Shown: in pieces, positions 17,231-26,698 of the stretch | Position numbering within the stretch: position 1 is the stretch's first letter | Layout: each line of letters opens with the position of its first letter | From: Frigoribacterium sp. PhB116 | Lineage (GTDB): Bacteria; Actinomycetota; Actinomycetes; Actinomycetales; Microbacteriaceae | DNA length: 64,000 nucleotides | Reading direction: 5' to 3' | Assembly (NCBI RefSeq): GCF_004364285.1 | Contig: NZ_SOBE01000005.1 | Location: 124,001-188,000 of the forward strand | Program-made: the position numbers and the translations under genes | The notes under the pieces: model-generated | Database searches by the model: none | What the model was told of the DNA's origin: nothing | What the model saw: the letters and a program-made list of their open reading frames with translations, nothing else

Positions 17231-17812
17231 TCAGAGGGAGCTGAGAAGGCTGTCCATCTGGTCGATCTGTGCCGTCTGAGATTCGACGATGTTCTTCGCC
17301 ATCTCGACTGCGTCGGGGTTTTCCCCGCCGTCGACTTCCTGCTGCGCCATGTCCACGGCGCCCTTGTGGTGCTCGGTCATCTGCTCCAAGAACAGGCGTG
17401 ACGCCTCCGTGCCCGAGGCATCCTCGAGGGAGGTCATGTCGGATTCGCTCATCATGCCGTCCATGGAGTGATCCATCGACGCAGACGTGTCCTGACCCCA
17501 GTCACCCAGCCACGTGGTGAGCTGATCGATCTCAGGCCCCTGCTCGTCCTTGATGGTTTCTGCCAGCGCGAGGACGTCGGAGTCGACGGTGTCGCCCTTG
17601 CTGATGAGGGTGTCGCTCATCTCGACGGCCTGCTCGTGGTGGGGCAGCATCATCTGGGCGAACATGACGTCCTGGTCGTTGAACACCGCCGCCTCAGAGG
17701 CAGCGGACGATCCCGAGGACGTGTCGGAGGTGGAAGTGTCGGCGCAGCCAGCGAGGGCCAGCGCGGCGATGACGGCGGTGGCGCCAACGAAGAAAGTTTT
17801 GGTGCGGTTCAT
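17231..17812 (-). CDS. DUF305 lipoprotein (copy 1)
   Basis: A 193-residue lipoprotein with lipobox LALAGC (Cys at about residue 23), a Ser/Thr-rich linker, then two DUF305 halves marked by MLPHHEQAVEM and EHHKGAVDMAQ. It also has a Met/His/Asp-rich central stretch (SMDHSMDGMMSESDM) that could bind copper. DUF305 proteins are ferritin-like helical bundles commonly next to copper genes. ATG 17812 has AAGGGA in front. It is nearly the same protein as the one at 25939; a 67-base run (17322-17388) is identical in inverted orientation to 26360-26426. It lies downstream of a DUF6153 gene, as its twin does. Confidence 0.85.
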   Translation of the reverse strand: MNRTKTFFVGATAVIAALALAGCADTSTSDTSSGSSAASEAAVFNDQDVMFAQMMLPHHEQAVEMSDTLISKGDTVDSDVLALAETIKDEQGPEIDQLTTWLGDWGQDTSASMDHSMDGMMSESDMTSLEDASGTEASRLFLEQMTEHHKGAVDMAQQEVDGGENPDAVEMAKNIVESQTAQIDQMDSLLSSL

Positions 17813-17899
17813 GGTGTGTGTCCCTTGGGGTGAGAAAGTGTGCGGCACGCTGAACGGCCGCGGGTCTCGTATCGGGGAGCTGGTCCCCAAGGGGCAGGT

Positions 17900-18361
17900 T
17901 TAGACGCGGAGAATGCTGAGCTGCGCCAGATTCGGAGCAGGGCGCAGGACGGTGATTGTCGGCAGTGCCGGCATCTCGCCCAGGGTCTTAGACAGGATGA
18001 ACAAGGCGCGGGCTCCCCGGCGTCGCAGGAGCGCCCAAGTGGACACGATCAACACCATCAGGCAGGCCATGCCCATGATCGCGCAGAGCATCGCGCAGAG
18101 CCCGCCGCAATCATCAGCGCCCGCCACGGTGACGTCGCCTGTGCCCGCAGGCGCAGCCGAGAACGCCGTGGTGGTCGCGGTGGTGTCGTGGGCTGTTGCG
18201 GCGTCGTGTTCGTGACTGGCGGTTGTGGTGGCCGTGTGGGTTCCGGTGTGACCGGCGAGCGTGTGCATCAACAGGGCACTACCGACCAGAAGGAGAATCA
18301 GCACCACCGCAGTCGCCAGACGCCCCAACCCCGTAGGGATGCGCGTCGGGTGGCCGGTCAT
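17900..18361 (-). CDS. DUF6153-family membrane protein (copy 1)
   Basis: The 153-residue protein has two transmembrane helices (LATAVVLILLLVGSALLMHTL and CAMLCAIMGMACLMVLIV) separated by a His/Thr-rich extracytoplasmic loop, and a second helix full of Cys and Met. It ends in NLAQLSILRV. These features match the DUF6153 family, found near copper genes. The Cys/Met-rich helix and His-rich loop suggest metal contact, but no function is known. Paralogues at 25438 and 37021 share the layout and the C-terminal tail. Confidence 0.75.
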   Translation of the reverse strand: MTGHPTRIPTGLGRLATAVVLILLLVGSALLMHTLAGHTGTHTATTTASHEHDAATAHDTTATTTAFSAAPAGTGDVTVAGADDCGGLCAMLCAIMGMACLMVLIVSTWALLRRRGARALFILSKTLGEMPALPTITVLRPAPNLAQLSILRV

Positions 18362-18454
18362 GACTCTCCTTTGGTGTAGTCGGTCAGAGTGTACAAGTCG
18401 AAGACGAGTGCACCCAGTGGGTTCCGGGCGTTGCGAGCTGAGGTGAGACGCCGG

Positions 18455-20554
18455 TCAGCGGTGGCGGTGCAGGACCGTCTCGACGCTCGCTTTGGGGCTG
18501 AGATCCAAGCGTCGAAGCAGTTGAGCATTGAGGGCGACAACGATCGTGGACACCGACATCAGGAGCGCGCCGATCGACATGGGGAGGATGAACCCGACAG
18601 GGGCGAGCACCCCGGCAGCGAGAGGCACGGAGAGCAAGTTGTAGCCAGCAGCCCACCAGAGGTTCTGGGTCATCTTCCGATAGCTGCTGCGGGACAGTTC
18701 GATGACGGACAGCACCGACCGTGGGTCATCCGAGGCCAGGATCACCCCTGCGGAGGCAATGGCGACGTCTGTTCCCGCACCGATCGCAATCCCGACGTCG
18801 GCCTGCGCGAGGGCCGGGGCATCGTTCACCCCGTCACCCACCATCGCCACTTTGTGACCCTCCGTCTGGAGCTGTTTGACCTTGGAGGATTTGTCCTCGG
18901 GGCGGACGCCGGCGAAGTACCGGCTGATGCCCAGCTCCCGGGCAACGGTCGAGGCGACAGCGTCGGCGTCGCCGGTGATCATCACCGGCTCCACACCGAG
19001 CGCTTTTAGCGCGTCGATCGCGTCGCGGGACTCCGGGCGCACCTCATCAGCCAGCGCAAGCGCGCCCGCCACATGCCCGTCGATCACGATGTGCAGAATG
19101 ATCGAACCGTCCTCCCGCCACGTGTTCGCGATCTCAAGTTCGGTCCCGTGTTCCTGGGTCAGCAGGGCAGGGCCACCCACCTGCACGTGCCGGCCGGTCA
19201 CCGTGGCGCTGACACCGACCGCGGGGGATGAGGTGAAGTCAGTTGCCGGCGCCAGGGCCAGGTGTCGTTCGCGGGCGGCAGTCACGATCGCTTTCGCGAG
19301 GGGATGCTCGGAATCGTTCTCCGCGGACGCCGCGAGGGCGAGGAGTTCGTCCGCGGACATCGTGCCAACAGGTTCGATGGCGGTCACGGCCGGGGTGCCT
19401 CGGGTCAGGGTGCCGGTCTTGTCGAACAGGACAACGCTGACGGTCCGCATGCTCTCCAACGCCAGGCGGTCCTTGACGAGTACCCCGCCCCGGGCGGCGC
19501 GCTCGGTCGCGATCGACACGACCAGGGGAATCGCCAATCCCAACGCGTGAGGGCACGCGATCACCAGCACGGTGATCGTCCGAATGACGGCCTCGTCGGG
19601 TTGTCCCACCAAGCTCCACACGATCGCGGTGATGATTCCCGCACCCAGGGCGAACCAGAACAACCAGCCCGCCGCGGTGTCGGCGATCCTCTGCGCGCGG
19701 GAGGAAGAGTTCTGTGCGTCTGTGACGAGGCGTTGAATGCCGGCCAGGGCGGTGTCGTGCCCGACTGCGGCGACGGTGACTCGGATACCGGAATCGGTGG
19801 CCACGGTTCCCGCGATGACCTGGTCGCCAGCCGCCCGGCGAACGGGGCGAGATTCCCCGGTGATCATCGACTCATCCATGCTCGCCGATCCGTCCGTGAT
19901 GACCCCGTCAGCGGGCACTCGGCCCCCAGGACGGACGACGATCACATCCCCTACGACAAGAGATTCCGGCGGCACGGTTTCGGTGGTGTCCCCAGTGACA
20001 CGTTCGGCTTCGTCGGGGAGGAGGGCGGCGAGAGAGTCAAGGGCTGACGTGGTCTGGGCAAGGGAGCGCATCTCGACCCAGTGACCCAGGAGCATGATCA
20101 CGATCAGGAGCGCCAGCTCCCACCAGAAATCGAGCGCCGCATCCAGAAGCGACAGGCTTGCCCCAAGGGATGCGATGAACGCCACCGTGATCGCCAACCC
20201 GATGAGGAGCATCATCCCCGGTTTCCGTGCCCGCAGCTCCGACACTGCCCCGACGAGGAACGGCTTCCCGCCCCACACGTACATCACGGCTCCCAGGAGC
20301 GGCGAGACCCAGGGAACCCAACCTGCGTCGGGGAGGCCATAGCCCAAGAGCATCGAGAACATGCTCGAGAACCCCACGACTGGGACTGCGATGACGAGCA
20401 TGATCCAGAACAGTCGGCGGAACTGCGCCACATGGTCGCCGTGCCCACCGTGACCTGAGCCGTGGTCATGACTGGAGGTGTGCCCCGATTCCTCAGAGGC
20501 TGCGGCGTCAGCCTCGAGAGTGCCGTGATCGTGCTGGTGTCCGGACTGCGCCAT
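18455..20554 (-). CDS. copB: copper-exporting P1B-type ATPase, CopB-like
   Basis: This 699-residue heavy-metal ATPase exports copper (likely Cu(II) or Ag/Cu in the P1B-3 class) across the membrane. The N-terminus is His-rich (HQHDHG, HDHGSGHGGHGDH) and has no CxxC metal domain. The sixth-helix ion site is CPH (IACPHALGLAIP) and not CPC, which marks the CopB class. Phosphorylation site DKTGTLTRG, TGES in the actuator domain and GDGVNDA are intact. ATG 20554 has AGGAGG ahead; the longer frame is rejected. Two CsoR-type boxes lie in the divergent promoter shared with csoR. Confidence 0.93.
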   Translation of the reverse strand: MAQSGHQHDHGTLEADAAASEESGHTSSHDHGSGHGGHGDHVAQFRRLFWIMLVIAVPVVGFSSMFSMLLGYGLPDAGWVPWVSPLLGAVMYVWGGKPFLVGAVSELRARKPGMMLLIGLAITVAFIASLGASLSLLDAALDFWWELALLIVIMLLGHWVEMRSLAQTTSALDSLAALLPDEAERVTGDTTETVPPESLVVGDVIVVRPGGRVPADGVITDGSASMDESMITGESRPVRRAAGDQVIAGTVATDSGIRVTVAAVGHDTALAGIQRLVTDAQNSSSRAQRIADTAAGWLFWFALGAGIITAIVWSLVGQPDEAVIRTITVLVIACPHALGLAIPLVVSIATERAARGGVLVKDRLALESMRTVSVVLFDKTGTLTRGTPAVTAIEPVGTMSADELLALAASAENDSEHPLAKAIVTAARERHLALAPATDFTSSPAVGVSATVTGRHVQVGGPALLTQEHGTELEIANTWREDGSIILHIVIDGHVAGALALADEVRPESRDAIDALKALGVEPVMITGDADAVASTVARELGISRYFAGVRPEDKSSKVKQLQTEGHKVAMVGDGVNDAPALAQADVGIAIGAGTDVAIASAGVILASDDPRSVLSVIELSRSSYRKMTQNLWWAAGYNLLSVPLAAGVLAPVGFILPMSIGALLMSVSTIVVALNAQLLRRLDLSPKASVETVLHRHR

Positions 20555-20637
20555 GAGCGTGCCTCCTAGATGCTCACAGTTGAGCACTCGTTGTCTGCCG
20601 CCAAGCGAAGTCGCGTGGCGGCTACCAGGCCTAACGC

Positions 20638-20656
20638 TATACCCCCCTGGGGTATA
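20638..20656. promoter_or_regulatory. CsoR-type operator, copB-proximal
   Basis: TATACCCCCCTGGGGTATA is a near-perfect inverted repeat with the G/C tract flanked by TA that CsoR recognises. It is about 84 bp from the copB start. Confidence 0.85.
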
Positions 20657-20694
20657 TTCCCATTTCACTGCCTGCATTCTCAGAAGCAAGCAAG

Positions 20695-20711
20695 ATACCC
20701 CCTGGGGGTAT
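20695..20711. promoter_or_regulatory. CsoR-type operator, csoR-proximal
   Basis: ATACCCCCTGGGGGTAT is a perfect palindrome 34 bp before the csoR ATG. With the first box it gives each divergent transcription unit its own copper-responsive site. Confidence 0.88.
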
Positions 20712-20744
20712 GCTTTGGGCAGCAGACGTTTTCGGAGGGATTCC

Positions 20745-21035
20745 ATGACAACCCATGTCGGCTACATCGATGACAAAGCGGACCTCGTCAAGAGGCTTCG
20801 ACGGGCCGAGGGGCAGGTGCGCGGGATCGCTCGCATGGTCGAGGAGGACACGTACTGCATTGACGTCCTCACTCAGGTGTCGGCAGCTACCAAAGCCCTT
20901 GAGCGCGTCGCCCTGACCCTCCTTGAGGATCACCTCGCGCACTGCGTCGCCCAAGCGGCGGCGGAGGGCGGAGACGTCGCGGCAGCAAAAATTCGTGAAG
21001 CCAGCGACGCCATTGCCCGGCTCGTTCGTTCTTGA
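20745..21035 (+). CDS. csoR: copper-sensing repressor CsoR
   Basis: The 96-residue protein is a DUF156/CsoR all-helical repressor that leaves DNA when it binds Cu(I). The conserved C-H-C ligand set is present as Cys38 (DTYC), His63 (EDHLAHC) and Cys67, with the spacing known for CsoR. RRAEGQVRGIARM is the conserved N-terminal helix that contacts DNA. ATG 20745 is preceded by GGAGGG. It heads the rightward csoR-copZ-copA unit and faces copB across two operators, so it probably regulates both and itself. Confidence 0.95.
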   Translation: MTTHVGYIDDKADLVKRLRRAEGQVRGIARMVEEDTYCIDVLTQVSAATKALERVALTLLEDHLAHCVAQAAAEGGDVAAAKIREASDAIARLVRS

Positions 21036-21059
21036 CCCCTCATCAGAAAGCGACACACC

Positions 21060-21383
21060 ATGACGACTGACCGCCCCGAGCTGCCCCTCACCTCAGCCGG
21101 CTCCTGCTCGTGCTGTTCACTCCCCACGAGCGACAGTGAAGTCGCTGCCAAGCCCGCTGACAGTGATGCGTCACGAGTCATCCTTGTTGGCGGCATGACG
21201 TGCGGACACTGTGTCTCCAGCGTGACTGAGGAGGTCCAAGACGTTGCAGGGGTCACAAAGGTCTCGGTAGAGCTTGTGGCGGGAGGAGCGTCGAAGGTGT
21301 CAGTCAGCACTCAAGGGCACGTTTCTGACGCTGCCCTTCAGTCAGCCATCGAGGAAGCCGGATACGAGGTTGTGTCCCGATGA
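21060..21383 (+). CDS. copZ: CopZ-like copper chaperone with Cys-rich N-terminus
   Basis: The 107-residue protein ends in a heavy-metal-associated domain with GGMTCGHC as the Cu(I)-binding loop and a typical beta-alpha-beta pattern. The N-terminal 35 residues are unusual: CSCCSLP gives three extra cysteines close together, perhaps an additional metal site. The stop overlaps the start of copA (21380-21383), so chaperone and ATPase are made together and probably act together. Confidence 0.88.
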   Translation: MTTDRPELPLTSAGSCSCCSLPTSDSEVAAKPADSDASRVILVGGMTCGHCVSSVTEEVQDVAGVTKVSVELVAGGASKVSVSTQGHVSDAALQSAIEEAGYEVVSR

Positions 21384-23602
21384 GCACCCCGGCTGCCATC
21401 GAGCTCGACATCACCGGTATGACGTGTGCGTCATGCGCCAACCGGATCGAACGCAAGCTCAACAAGATGCCGGGCGTGAGCGCGACCGTGAACTACGCCA
21501 CCGAGAAAGCACAGGTGCAGGTCGAGGACGACGTCGACAGCAGCGCCCTGATCGCCACCGTGAACGCGGCCGGATACGGAGCTGTCATCCCGGCTCCCCC
21601 CGAAGAATCGGGCACGACCAACGAGAACACATCCACCCGCAGTGACGACGGCCTGCGTCACCGTCTGATGATCTCGACCGTTCTGGCGCTGCCGGTGGTG
21701 GCGCTGTCGATGATCCCCGCTGCCCAGTTCACAAACTGGCAGTGGCTAGCCCTGACGTTGGCCGCACCGGTCGCTGTTTGGGGGGCGTGGCCGTTCCACC
21801 GCGCCGCAGCGATCAATGCGCGACACGGGGCCGCCACAATGGACACCCTGATCAGCATTGGAGTGCTCGCAGCGTTCACCTGGTCCCTCTACGCTCTCTT
21901 CATCGGCGACGCCGGCAAACCGGGCATGCACATGTCCTTCACGCTCCTCGCGACACAACCCGGGGCCACCGACCTCTACCTCGAGGTTGCTGTTGCGGTC
22001 ACCGTGTTTCTCCTCGCGGGCCGCTACATGGAGGCTCGCGCCAAGCGACAATCGGGGGCAGCGCTTCGCGCTCTACTTGAACTTGGCGCCAAAGACGCAT
22101 CCCTGCTCCGTGGGGGCAGCGAACTGCGAGTACCTGCCGCATCCCTCGTGCCGGGCGATCTAATCGTCGTTCGTCCCGGAGAAAAGATCGCCAGTGACGG
22201 GCTGGTCCGAGAGGGCGCCTCAGCCCTAGACCTGAGCATGCTCACCGGAGAATCCGTCCCACTAGAGATCGGAGTTGGGGACCGCGTGGCTGGTGCGACG
22301 CTCAATGTCACTGGCCGGCTCGTCGTCGAGATCACCAGAGTGGGCGCGGACACCGAGCTTGCCCGCCTGGCAAAAATGGTGGAAGAAGCCCAAACCGGCA
22401 AAGCCCAGGTGCAGCGCCTTGCTGACCGGGTCTCAGGCGTTTTCGTACCGGTCGTGATTGTGCTGGCAATCGCCACATTCCTGGCTTGGCTGGTCTTTAA
22501 CAGTTCCGTCGAAGTTGCCTTTACCGCGGCGGTGGCGACACTGATCATCGCCTGTCCCTGCGCTCTTGGGCTGGCCACGCCCACGGCACTACTCGTGGGC
22601 ACCGGGCGCGGCTCCCAACTCGGCATCCTCATCAAGGGTCCGCAAGTTCTCGAACGAACCCGCACCGTGGACACCATCGTGCTCGACAAAACCGGCACCC
22701 TCACCACGGGAAATATGGCCATTCGTGATGTCATCCCGACCCCTGGCGCGGACGCCGACGACTTGCTCAGATTCGCCGCGGCCGCAGAAGCAGGATCAGA
22801 GCACCCAGTGGCCCGTGCGATCGCCTCTGCGGCAACGCCCGCCCATGGGGTTGGGGTGACGGAGGACTTCACTTCCTATGCCGGCGCCGGCGTCCAAGCG
22901 ACAATCGACGGCACACGGGTGCTCGTCGGCAAGTCCTCGTGGTTGACCTCCACCTGGTCCATCGCCATTCCCCAAGATCTCATCGAAGCGACCCGCAGCG
23001 CTGAGTCGGTTGGCAATACAGCCATCACTGTCGCCTGGGACGGTCTTGCCCGCGGAGTCATCACAGTTGGCGACACCATCAAGGCAGAGGCCCCAGAAGC
23101 ACTGAAGAGCTTTCGCGCCCAGGGCATGACGCCGGTCCTCCTTACCGGTGATAACAACGGCGCCGCACGCCACGTCGCCTCTCAGCTGGGTATCGACCTC
23201 GTTTTCTCCGGAGTGACTCCTCAGGGGAAGCTCGAGACGATCCGCGACCTGCAAGCTGATGGCCGCACAGTAGCCATGGTCGGCGACGGCATCAACGACT
23301 CAGCAGCCCTCGCTGCGGCCGATCTTGGCATCGCCATGGGCGCCGGAACCGATGCGGCAATCGCCGCCAGCGACCTCACCATCGTCAGCGGCAACCTCAT
23401 GGTCGTCGTTGACGCGGTCCGTCTGTCGCGGGCGACGCTCCGCACGATCAAGGGCAATCTGTTCTGGGCCTTCGCCTACAACGTGGCTGCGCTCCCTGTC
23501 GCAATGTTCGGGCTTCTGAACCCAGTACTTGCAGGCGCTGCGATGGCTCTCTCCTCCGTCTTCGTCGTGACCAACAGCCTCCGCCTCCGGCGCTTCTCCT
23601 GA
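21380..23602 (+). CDS. copA: Cu(I)-exporting P1B-1 ATPase CopA
   Basis: The 740-residue ATPase exports Cu(I). In order it shows one N-terminal HMA domain (GMTCASC), the transmembrane domain, the actuator motif MLTGESVP, the ion-binding CPC ([13 protein letters not shown]), [10 protein letters not shown] and GDGINDS, all intact. It is coupled to copZ and under the csoR promoter. Together with CopB the island has ATPases of both copper classes. Confidence 0.95.
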   Translation: MSTPAAIELDITGMTCASCANRIERKLNKMPGVSATVNYATEKAQVQVEDDVDSSALIATVNAAGYGAVIPAPPEESGTTNENTSTRSDDGLRHRLMISTVLALPVVALSMIPAAQFTNWQWLALTLAAPVAVWGAWPFHRAAAINARHGAATMDTLISIGVLAAFTWSLYALFIGDAGKPGMHMSFTLLATQPGATDLYLEVAVAVTVFLLAGRYMEARAKRQSGAALRALLELGAKDASLLRGGSELRVPAASLVPGDLIVVRPGEKIASDGLVREGASALDLSMLTGESVPLEIGVGDRVAGATLNVTGRLVVEITRVGADTELARLAKMVEEAQTGKAQVQRLADRVSGVFVPVVIVLAIATFLAWLVFNSSVEVAFTAAVATLIIACPCALGLATPTALLVGTGRGSQLGILIKGPQVLERTRTVDTIVLDKTGTLTTGNMAIRDVIPTPGADADDLLRFAAAAEAGSEHPVARAIASAATPAHGVGVTEDFTSYAGAGVQATIDGTRVLVGKSSWLTSTWSIAIPQDLIEATRSAESVGNTAITVAWDGLARGVITVGDTIKAEAPEALKSFRAQGMTPVLLTGDNNGAARHVASQLGIDLVFSGVTPQGKLETIRDLQADGRTVAMVGDGINDSAALAAADLGIAMGAGTDAAIAASDLTIVSGNLMVVVDAVRLSRATLRTIKGNLFWAFAYNVAALPVAMFGLLNPVLAGAAMALSSVFVVTNSLRLRRFS

Positions 23603-23652
23603 ACCAAACACGAGTCCCCGAATGGGCTAAGGGGTCCGGACAGCTATTCCAT

Positions 23653-23666
23653 TAGACGGTCGTCTA
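23653..23666. promoter_or_regulatory. operator candidate of the CmtR-like sensor
   Basis: TAGACG-GT-CGTCTA is a perfect 6-bp-armed dyad 46 bp upstream of the ArsR-family gene at 23712, where an autoregulatory site would be expected. Confidence 0.6.
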
Positions 23667-23711
23667 TCGAGACAGTAAAAGCACATCGACGGCAAGGGAT
23701 ATCATCGGCTT

Positions 23712-24044
23712 GTGCCGATCATAGAAGAACTAGCTGCAGCGGTCTCGCTGTTCCATTCGCTGGCAGACCCGAGCCGTCTGCTCATCCTGCGCCGACTCAG
23801 CCAGAGCGAAGCGCGTGTCCGGGATCTCACTGACGAACTCGGTTTAGCCCAGTCCACTGTTTCTGAGCATGTTGCCTGCCTTCGAGACTGTGGCCTTGTC
23901 ACCGCTCGCGCCGAGGGGCGGCAGAACTTCTACTCAGTGGCCACACCGGAAGTCCTCGACGTCCTCGAATCCGCCGAGCAGCTCCTTGCCTCTACCGGGC
24001 ACAAGGTCGACTTGTGCACGACTTACGGAAGTCAGACCCGATGA
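23712..24044 (+). CDS. ArsR/SmtB-family metal sensor, CmtR-like
   Basis: The 110-residue winged-helix repressor has the recognition region LGLAQSTVSEHVACLRDCGL. The Cys pair in the recognition helix (ACLRDC) and a C-terminal Cys (KVDLCTTYG) reproduce the Cd/Pb-binding set known for CmtR and its relatives. It starts at GTG and its TGA overlaps the ATG of cadD by four bases, so it is the local sensor of the cadmium exporter. Confidence 0.85.
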   Translation: MPIIEELAAAVSLFHSLADPSRLLILRRLSQSEARVRDLTDELGLAQSTVSEHVACLRDCGLVTARAEGRQNFYSVATPEVLDVLESAEQLLASTGHKVDLCTTYGSQTR

Positions 24045-24652
24045 TCGGCACCATCGTCGCCGCGGTCGGTCTCTTCGCGGCCACCAACATCGACGACCTC
24101 GTCGTCCTGACCGTTCTCTTCGTTGCCTCGGCACGAGGCGCTCTGCCCGGGTGGAAGGTCGTTGCCGGCCAATACGCCGGGTTCGTGACCCTCGTCGCCA
24201 TCAGCGTGGTGGCCGCGGCCGGGCTCACCATCGTGCCGGATAAATGGGTCGGCTTCCTAGGCCTCATTCCACTCGCCATCGGCATCTACGGTCTCGTTCG
24301 CACCCTTCGGCGCCGAGGCGATGACGACGACGACGATGACGACGCGATTTCCGCAGTTGGTCTCCTCGGAGTTGCCGGCATCACAATCGCCAACGGTGCC
24401 GACAACATCTCGCTCTACACGCCCGTGTTCCGGACAAACCCCGTGCAGGACACCGTCGTCACAATCATCGTGTTCCTTGTCCTGGTGGCGGTGTGGTGCC
24501 TCATCGCTCGCTTCATCGGAACGAGCAAAACCGTCAGTGAGCTGCTCGAAAGAGTCGAGCACTGGCTCGTGCCCGCAGTGTTCATTGGCCTCGGGCTCTA
24601 CATCCTGATCGAGTCCGGCGTGCTCATCCGGCTCGTCGAGGCCCTGTCGTGA
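24041..24652 (+). CDS. cadD: CadD-family cadmium resistance transporter
   Basis: The 203-residue membrane protein has about six transmembrane helices and begins with the family motif GLFAATNIDDLVVLTVLF. A run of eight Asp (RGDDDDDDDDAIS) forms a cytoplasmic loop. The later motif ITIANGADNISLYTPVF is also typical of CadD. The start ATG 24041 overlaps the upstream sensor and its GTGA end overlaps lspA. It likely confers cadmium (perhaps zinc) resistance under the CmtR-like regulator. Confidence 0.9.
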   Translation: MIGTIVAAVGLFAATNIDDLVVLTVLFVASARGALPGWKVVAGQYAGFVTLVAISVVAAAGLTIVPDKWVGFLGLIPLAIGIYGLVRTLRRRGDDDDDDDDAISAVGLLGVAGITIANGADNISLYTPVFRTNPVQDTVVTIIVFLVLVAVWCLIARFIGTSKTVSELLERVEHWLVPAVFIGLGLYILIESGVLIRLVEALS

Positions 24653-25170
24653 CGGCCGGAGGGCGGGTCATTGGTGCAGTCGTGATCAGTGCGGCTGCGT
24701 TCGTTCTTGATCAGGTGTCGAAGGCGTGGGCGCTGTCGTATCTCGGCGCAGAGCGTCAAATCCATTTAGGACTCGGCGCAAGTCTCCGACTCGTGTTCAA
24801 CCCCGGTGTCGCGTTTGGTCTCGGGGGCGAGTTCGGCCCAGCCCTGACCGTTGGCATCATCGTGATCGTTGCGGCCCTCGCCGCCTGGGTCCTTGTTCGG
24901 GCGCTGAAGGAAAGTGGGACGTTTGCGACGTTCCTTCTCGCGGTCGTTCTCGGCGGAGCCATGGGCAACGTTTGGGACCGCATCTCGCGAGCGGACAAAG
25001 GCCCCTTGTCTGGTGAGGTCGTCGACTTCATCGCGATCGACTGGTTTGCCATCTTCAATGTCGCCGACATCTTCACCACAGTCGGTCTCATCAGCTTCGC
25101 GGTTGTATCCGTGGCGTCCGGTTCAAAGCCCACCTCTCATCGAGCGTCTGGCACACCTCCGACGGTCTAA
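24649..25170 (+). CDS. lspA: lipoprotein signal peptidase LspA
   Basis: The 173-residue integral membrane aspartic peptidase removes signal peptides from prolipoproteins. Four helices are visible, and both catalytic aspartates are in place: GNVWDRISR and FNVADIF. LDQVSKAW and FNPGVAFGL are the other conserved blocks. It is coupled to cadD through GTGA at 24649. An extra lspA in a metal operon is a known pattern; here it sits near several island-encoded lipoproteins. Confidence 0.94.
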   Translation: MTAGGRVIGAVVISAAAFVLDQVSKAWALSYLGAERQIHLGLGASLRLVFNPGVAFGLGGEFGPALTVGIIVIVAALAAWVLVRALKESGTFATFLLAVVLGGAMGNVWDRISRADKGPLSGEVVDFIAIDWFAIFNVADIFTTVGLISFAVVSVASGSKPTSHRASGTPPTV

Positions 25171-25437
25171 GAGGCAGGCGAGCACACGCCGACCATGTGC
25201 AATGCGCGAAGAGCAGCACGAGTCGCCAGGCGAGGTGTGGTCGCACCTATGCGTCAGCCTTGGCATCCAGGCGTCGCTGTACCGATCAGGTACCTCCCCT
25301 TGTGCCAGGTGCCAAATGCTGCCAGGGCCAGGGCGAACCTCGGAGACTGCCACCAAGAGTTTCAACGCTTCCAGGTTTCCCGAAGCAGGAAGCACACGAC
25401 TTGTAAACTCCCGAACGAACTAACCTCAGGAGATCGC

Positions 25438-25857
25438 ATGCCCGCCGTCCACGCCCGATCCCCGCTGGGCCTTGGGCGTTTGGGCATGGCTGTCCTCTTG
25501 ATTCTTGTGCTTATCGGTAGCGCATTACTGATGCATACGCTCGCGGGCCCTGCCGAGGGGTGCCCTCCTTCCATGGCCAGCCATCACACCGAGACCGAGA
25601 GCGCGCATACTGCCTATGCAGAAGCTGCCCCCGTCGCTTCCTCTGCGATGCAGGACGACTGCGCGATGCTCTGCGCAATCATGGGCATGGCCTGCCTCGT
25701 GGTCCTCGTCCTGTTCGCTTGGTCAGCAACCTGGCGACGTCAGACACGTGCGTTGTTCACCCTCTCCAAGACCCTCAACACACGCCCGATTGCCCCGTCC
25801 TTCACGCTTCCACGTCTGACACCAGACTTGACACAGCTGAACATTCTCCGCATCTAA
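25438..25857 (+). CDS. DUF6153-family membrane protein (copy 2)
   Basis: The 139-residue paralogue of the 17900 protein has helices LGMAVLLILVLIGSALLMHTL and CAMLCAIMGMACLVVLVLF, a His-containing extracytoplasmic loop and the tail LTQLNILRI. AGGAGA lies six bases before ATG 25438; the longer frame (25195) is rejected because it lacks a site and reads as low-quality protein. It is followed by a DUF305 gene, repeating the order of copy 1 in inverted orientation. Confidence 0.78.
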   Translation: MPAVHARSPLGLGRLGMAVLLILVLIGSALLMHTLAGPAEGCPPSMASHHTETESAHTAYAEAAPVASSAMQDDCAMLCAIMGMACLVVLVLFAWSATWRRQTRALFTLSKTLNTRPIAPSFTLPRLTPDLTQLNILRI

Positions 25858-25938
25858 ACGACCCTTGGGGATCGCTCCCCGCATGAGACCCGCGATCGCG
25901 TCACCGCGTCGTCACTTTTCTCACCCCAAGGGACAACT

Positions 25939-26517
25939 ATGAACCGCACCAAAACTCTGCTCATCAGCGCCACGGCCATCGTCGCCACCCTCACTCTGGC
26001 TGGTTGCGCCGACACTGCCGGCAACACTTCCTCCGATAGCTCTTCGTCGTCGGAGTCAGCTGTCTTCAACGACCAGGACGTCATGTTCGCCCAGATGATG
26101 CTCCCGCACCACGAGCAGGCCGTGGAGATGAGCGACATGTTCATCGCCAAGGGCGACAGCGTCGACTCCGACGTTCTCGCTTTGGCGGAAACGATCAAGG
26201 ACGAGCAAGGCCCCGAGATCGACCAGCTCACCACGTGGCTGGATGACTGGGGTCAGGACACGTCCGCGTCGATGGATCACTCCATGGACGGCATGATGAG
26301 CGAATCCGACATGACGGCTCTGGACGACGCCGAGGGTGCTGAGGCGTCACGGCTGTTCCTGGAGCAGATGACCGAGCACCACAAGGGCGCCGTGGACATG
26401 GCGCAGCAGGAAGTCGACGGCGGGGAGAACCCGGACGCAGTCGAGATGGCGAAGAACATCGTCGAGACCCAGACGGCACAGATCGATCAGATGGATGCCC
26501 TCCTCAGCTCTCGTTAA
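25939..26517 (+). CDS. DUF305 lipoprotein (copy 2)
   Basis: The 192-residue lipoprotein has lipobox LTLAGC, two DUF305 halves (MLPHHEQAVEM and EHHKGAVDMAQ) and the Met/His/Asp stretch SMDHSMDGMMSESDM. It is very similar to the 17231 protein, differing mostly in the linker and at scattered positions. Nucleotide identity is also high. The Met-rich, His-rich composition suggests copper binding outside the membrane. Confidence 0.86.
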   Translation: MNRTKTLLISATAIVATLTLAGCADTAGNTSSDSSSSSESAVFNDQDVMFAQMMLPHHEQAVEMSDMFIAKGDSVDSDVLALAETIKDEQGPEIDQLTTWLDDWGQDTSASMDHSMDGMMSESDMTALDDAEGAEASRLFLEQMTEHHKGAVDMAQQEVDGGENPDAVEMAKNIVETQTAQIDQMDALLSSR

Positions 26518-26698
26518 AGCCGGCAAAAAACGGCGCACTAGGCGACTCACATTGCGACCGCATAGGTGGCTTACGAGCCTCCGAGAAGCGGTTCGTTGAC
26601 CTTGTTCCGGTTTGACGAAGCCCTCATTTGGCCGTGCCTTGGCGCGTGATCTTTGAGGCACCCCTAATTCTCACCCCTTTACAGAAAGACCTTTAGTC

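Noticed and set aside
18362-18454. A third CsoR box behind copB
   Set aside because: No G/C-tract dyad of the TACCCC-GGGGTA type exists there; only the two sites between copB and csoR qualify.
25195-25437. N-terminal extension of the second DUF6153 protein
   Set aside because: AGGAGA lies at correct distance from ATG 25438, and the protein beginning there matches its paralogue from the first residues onward.
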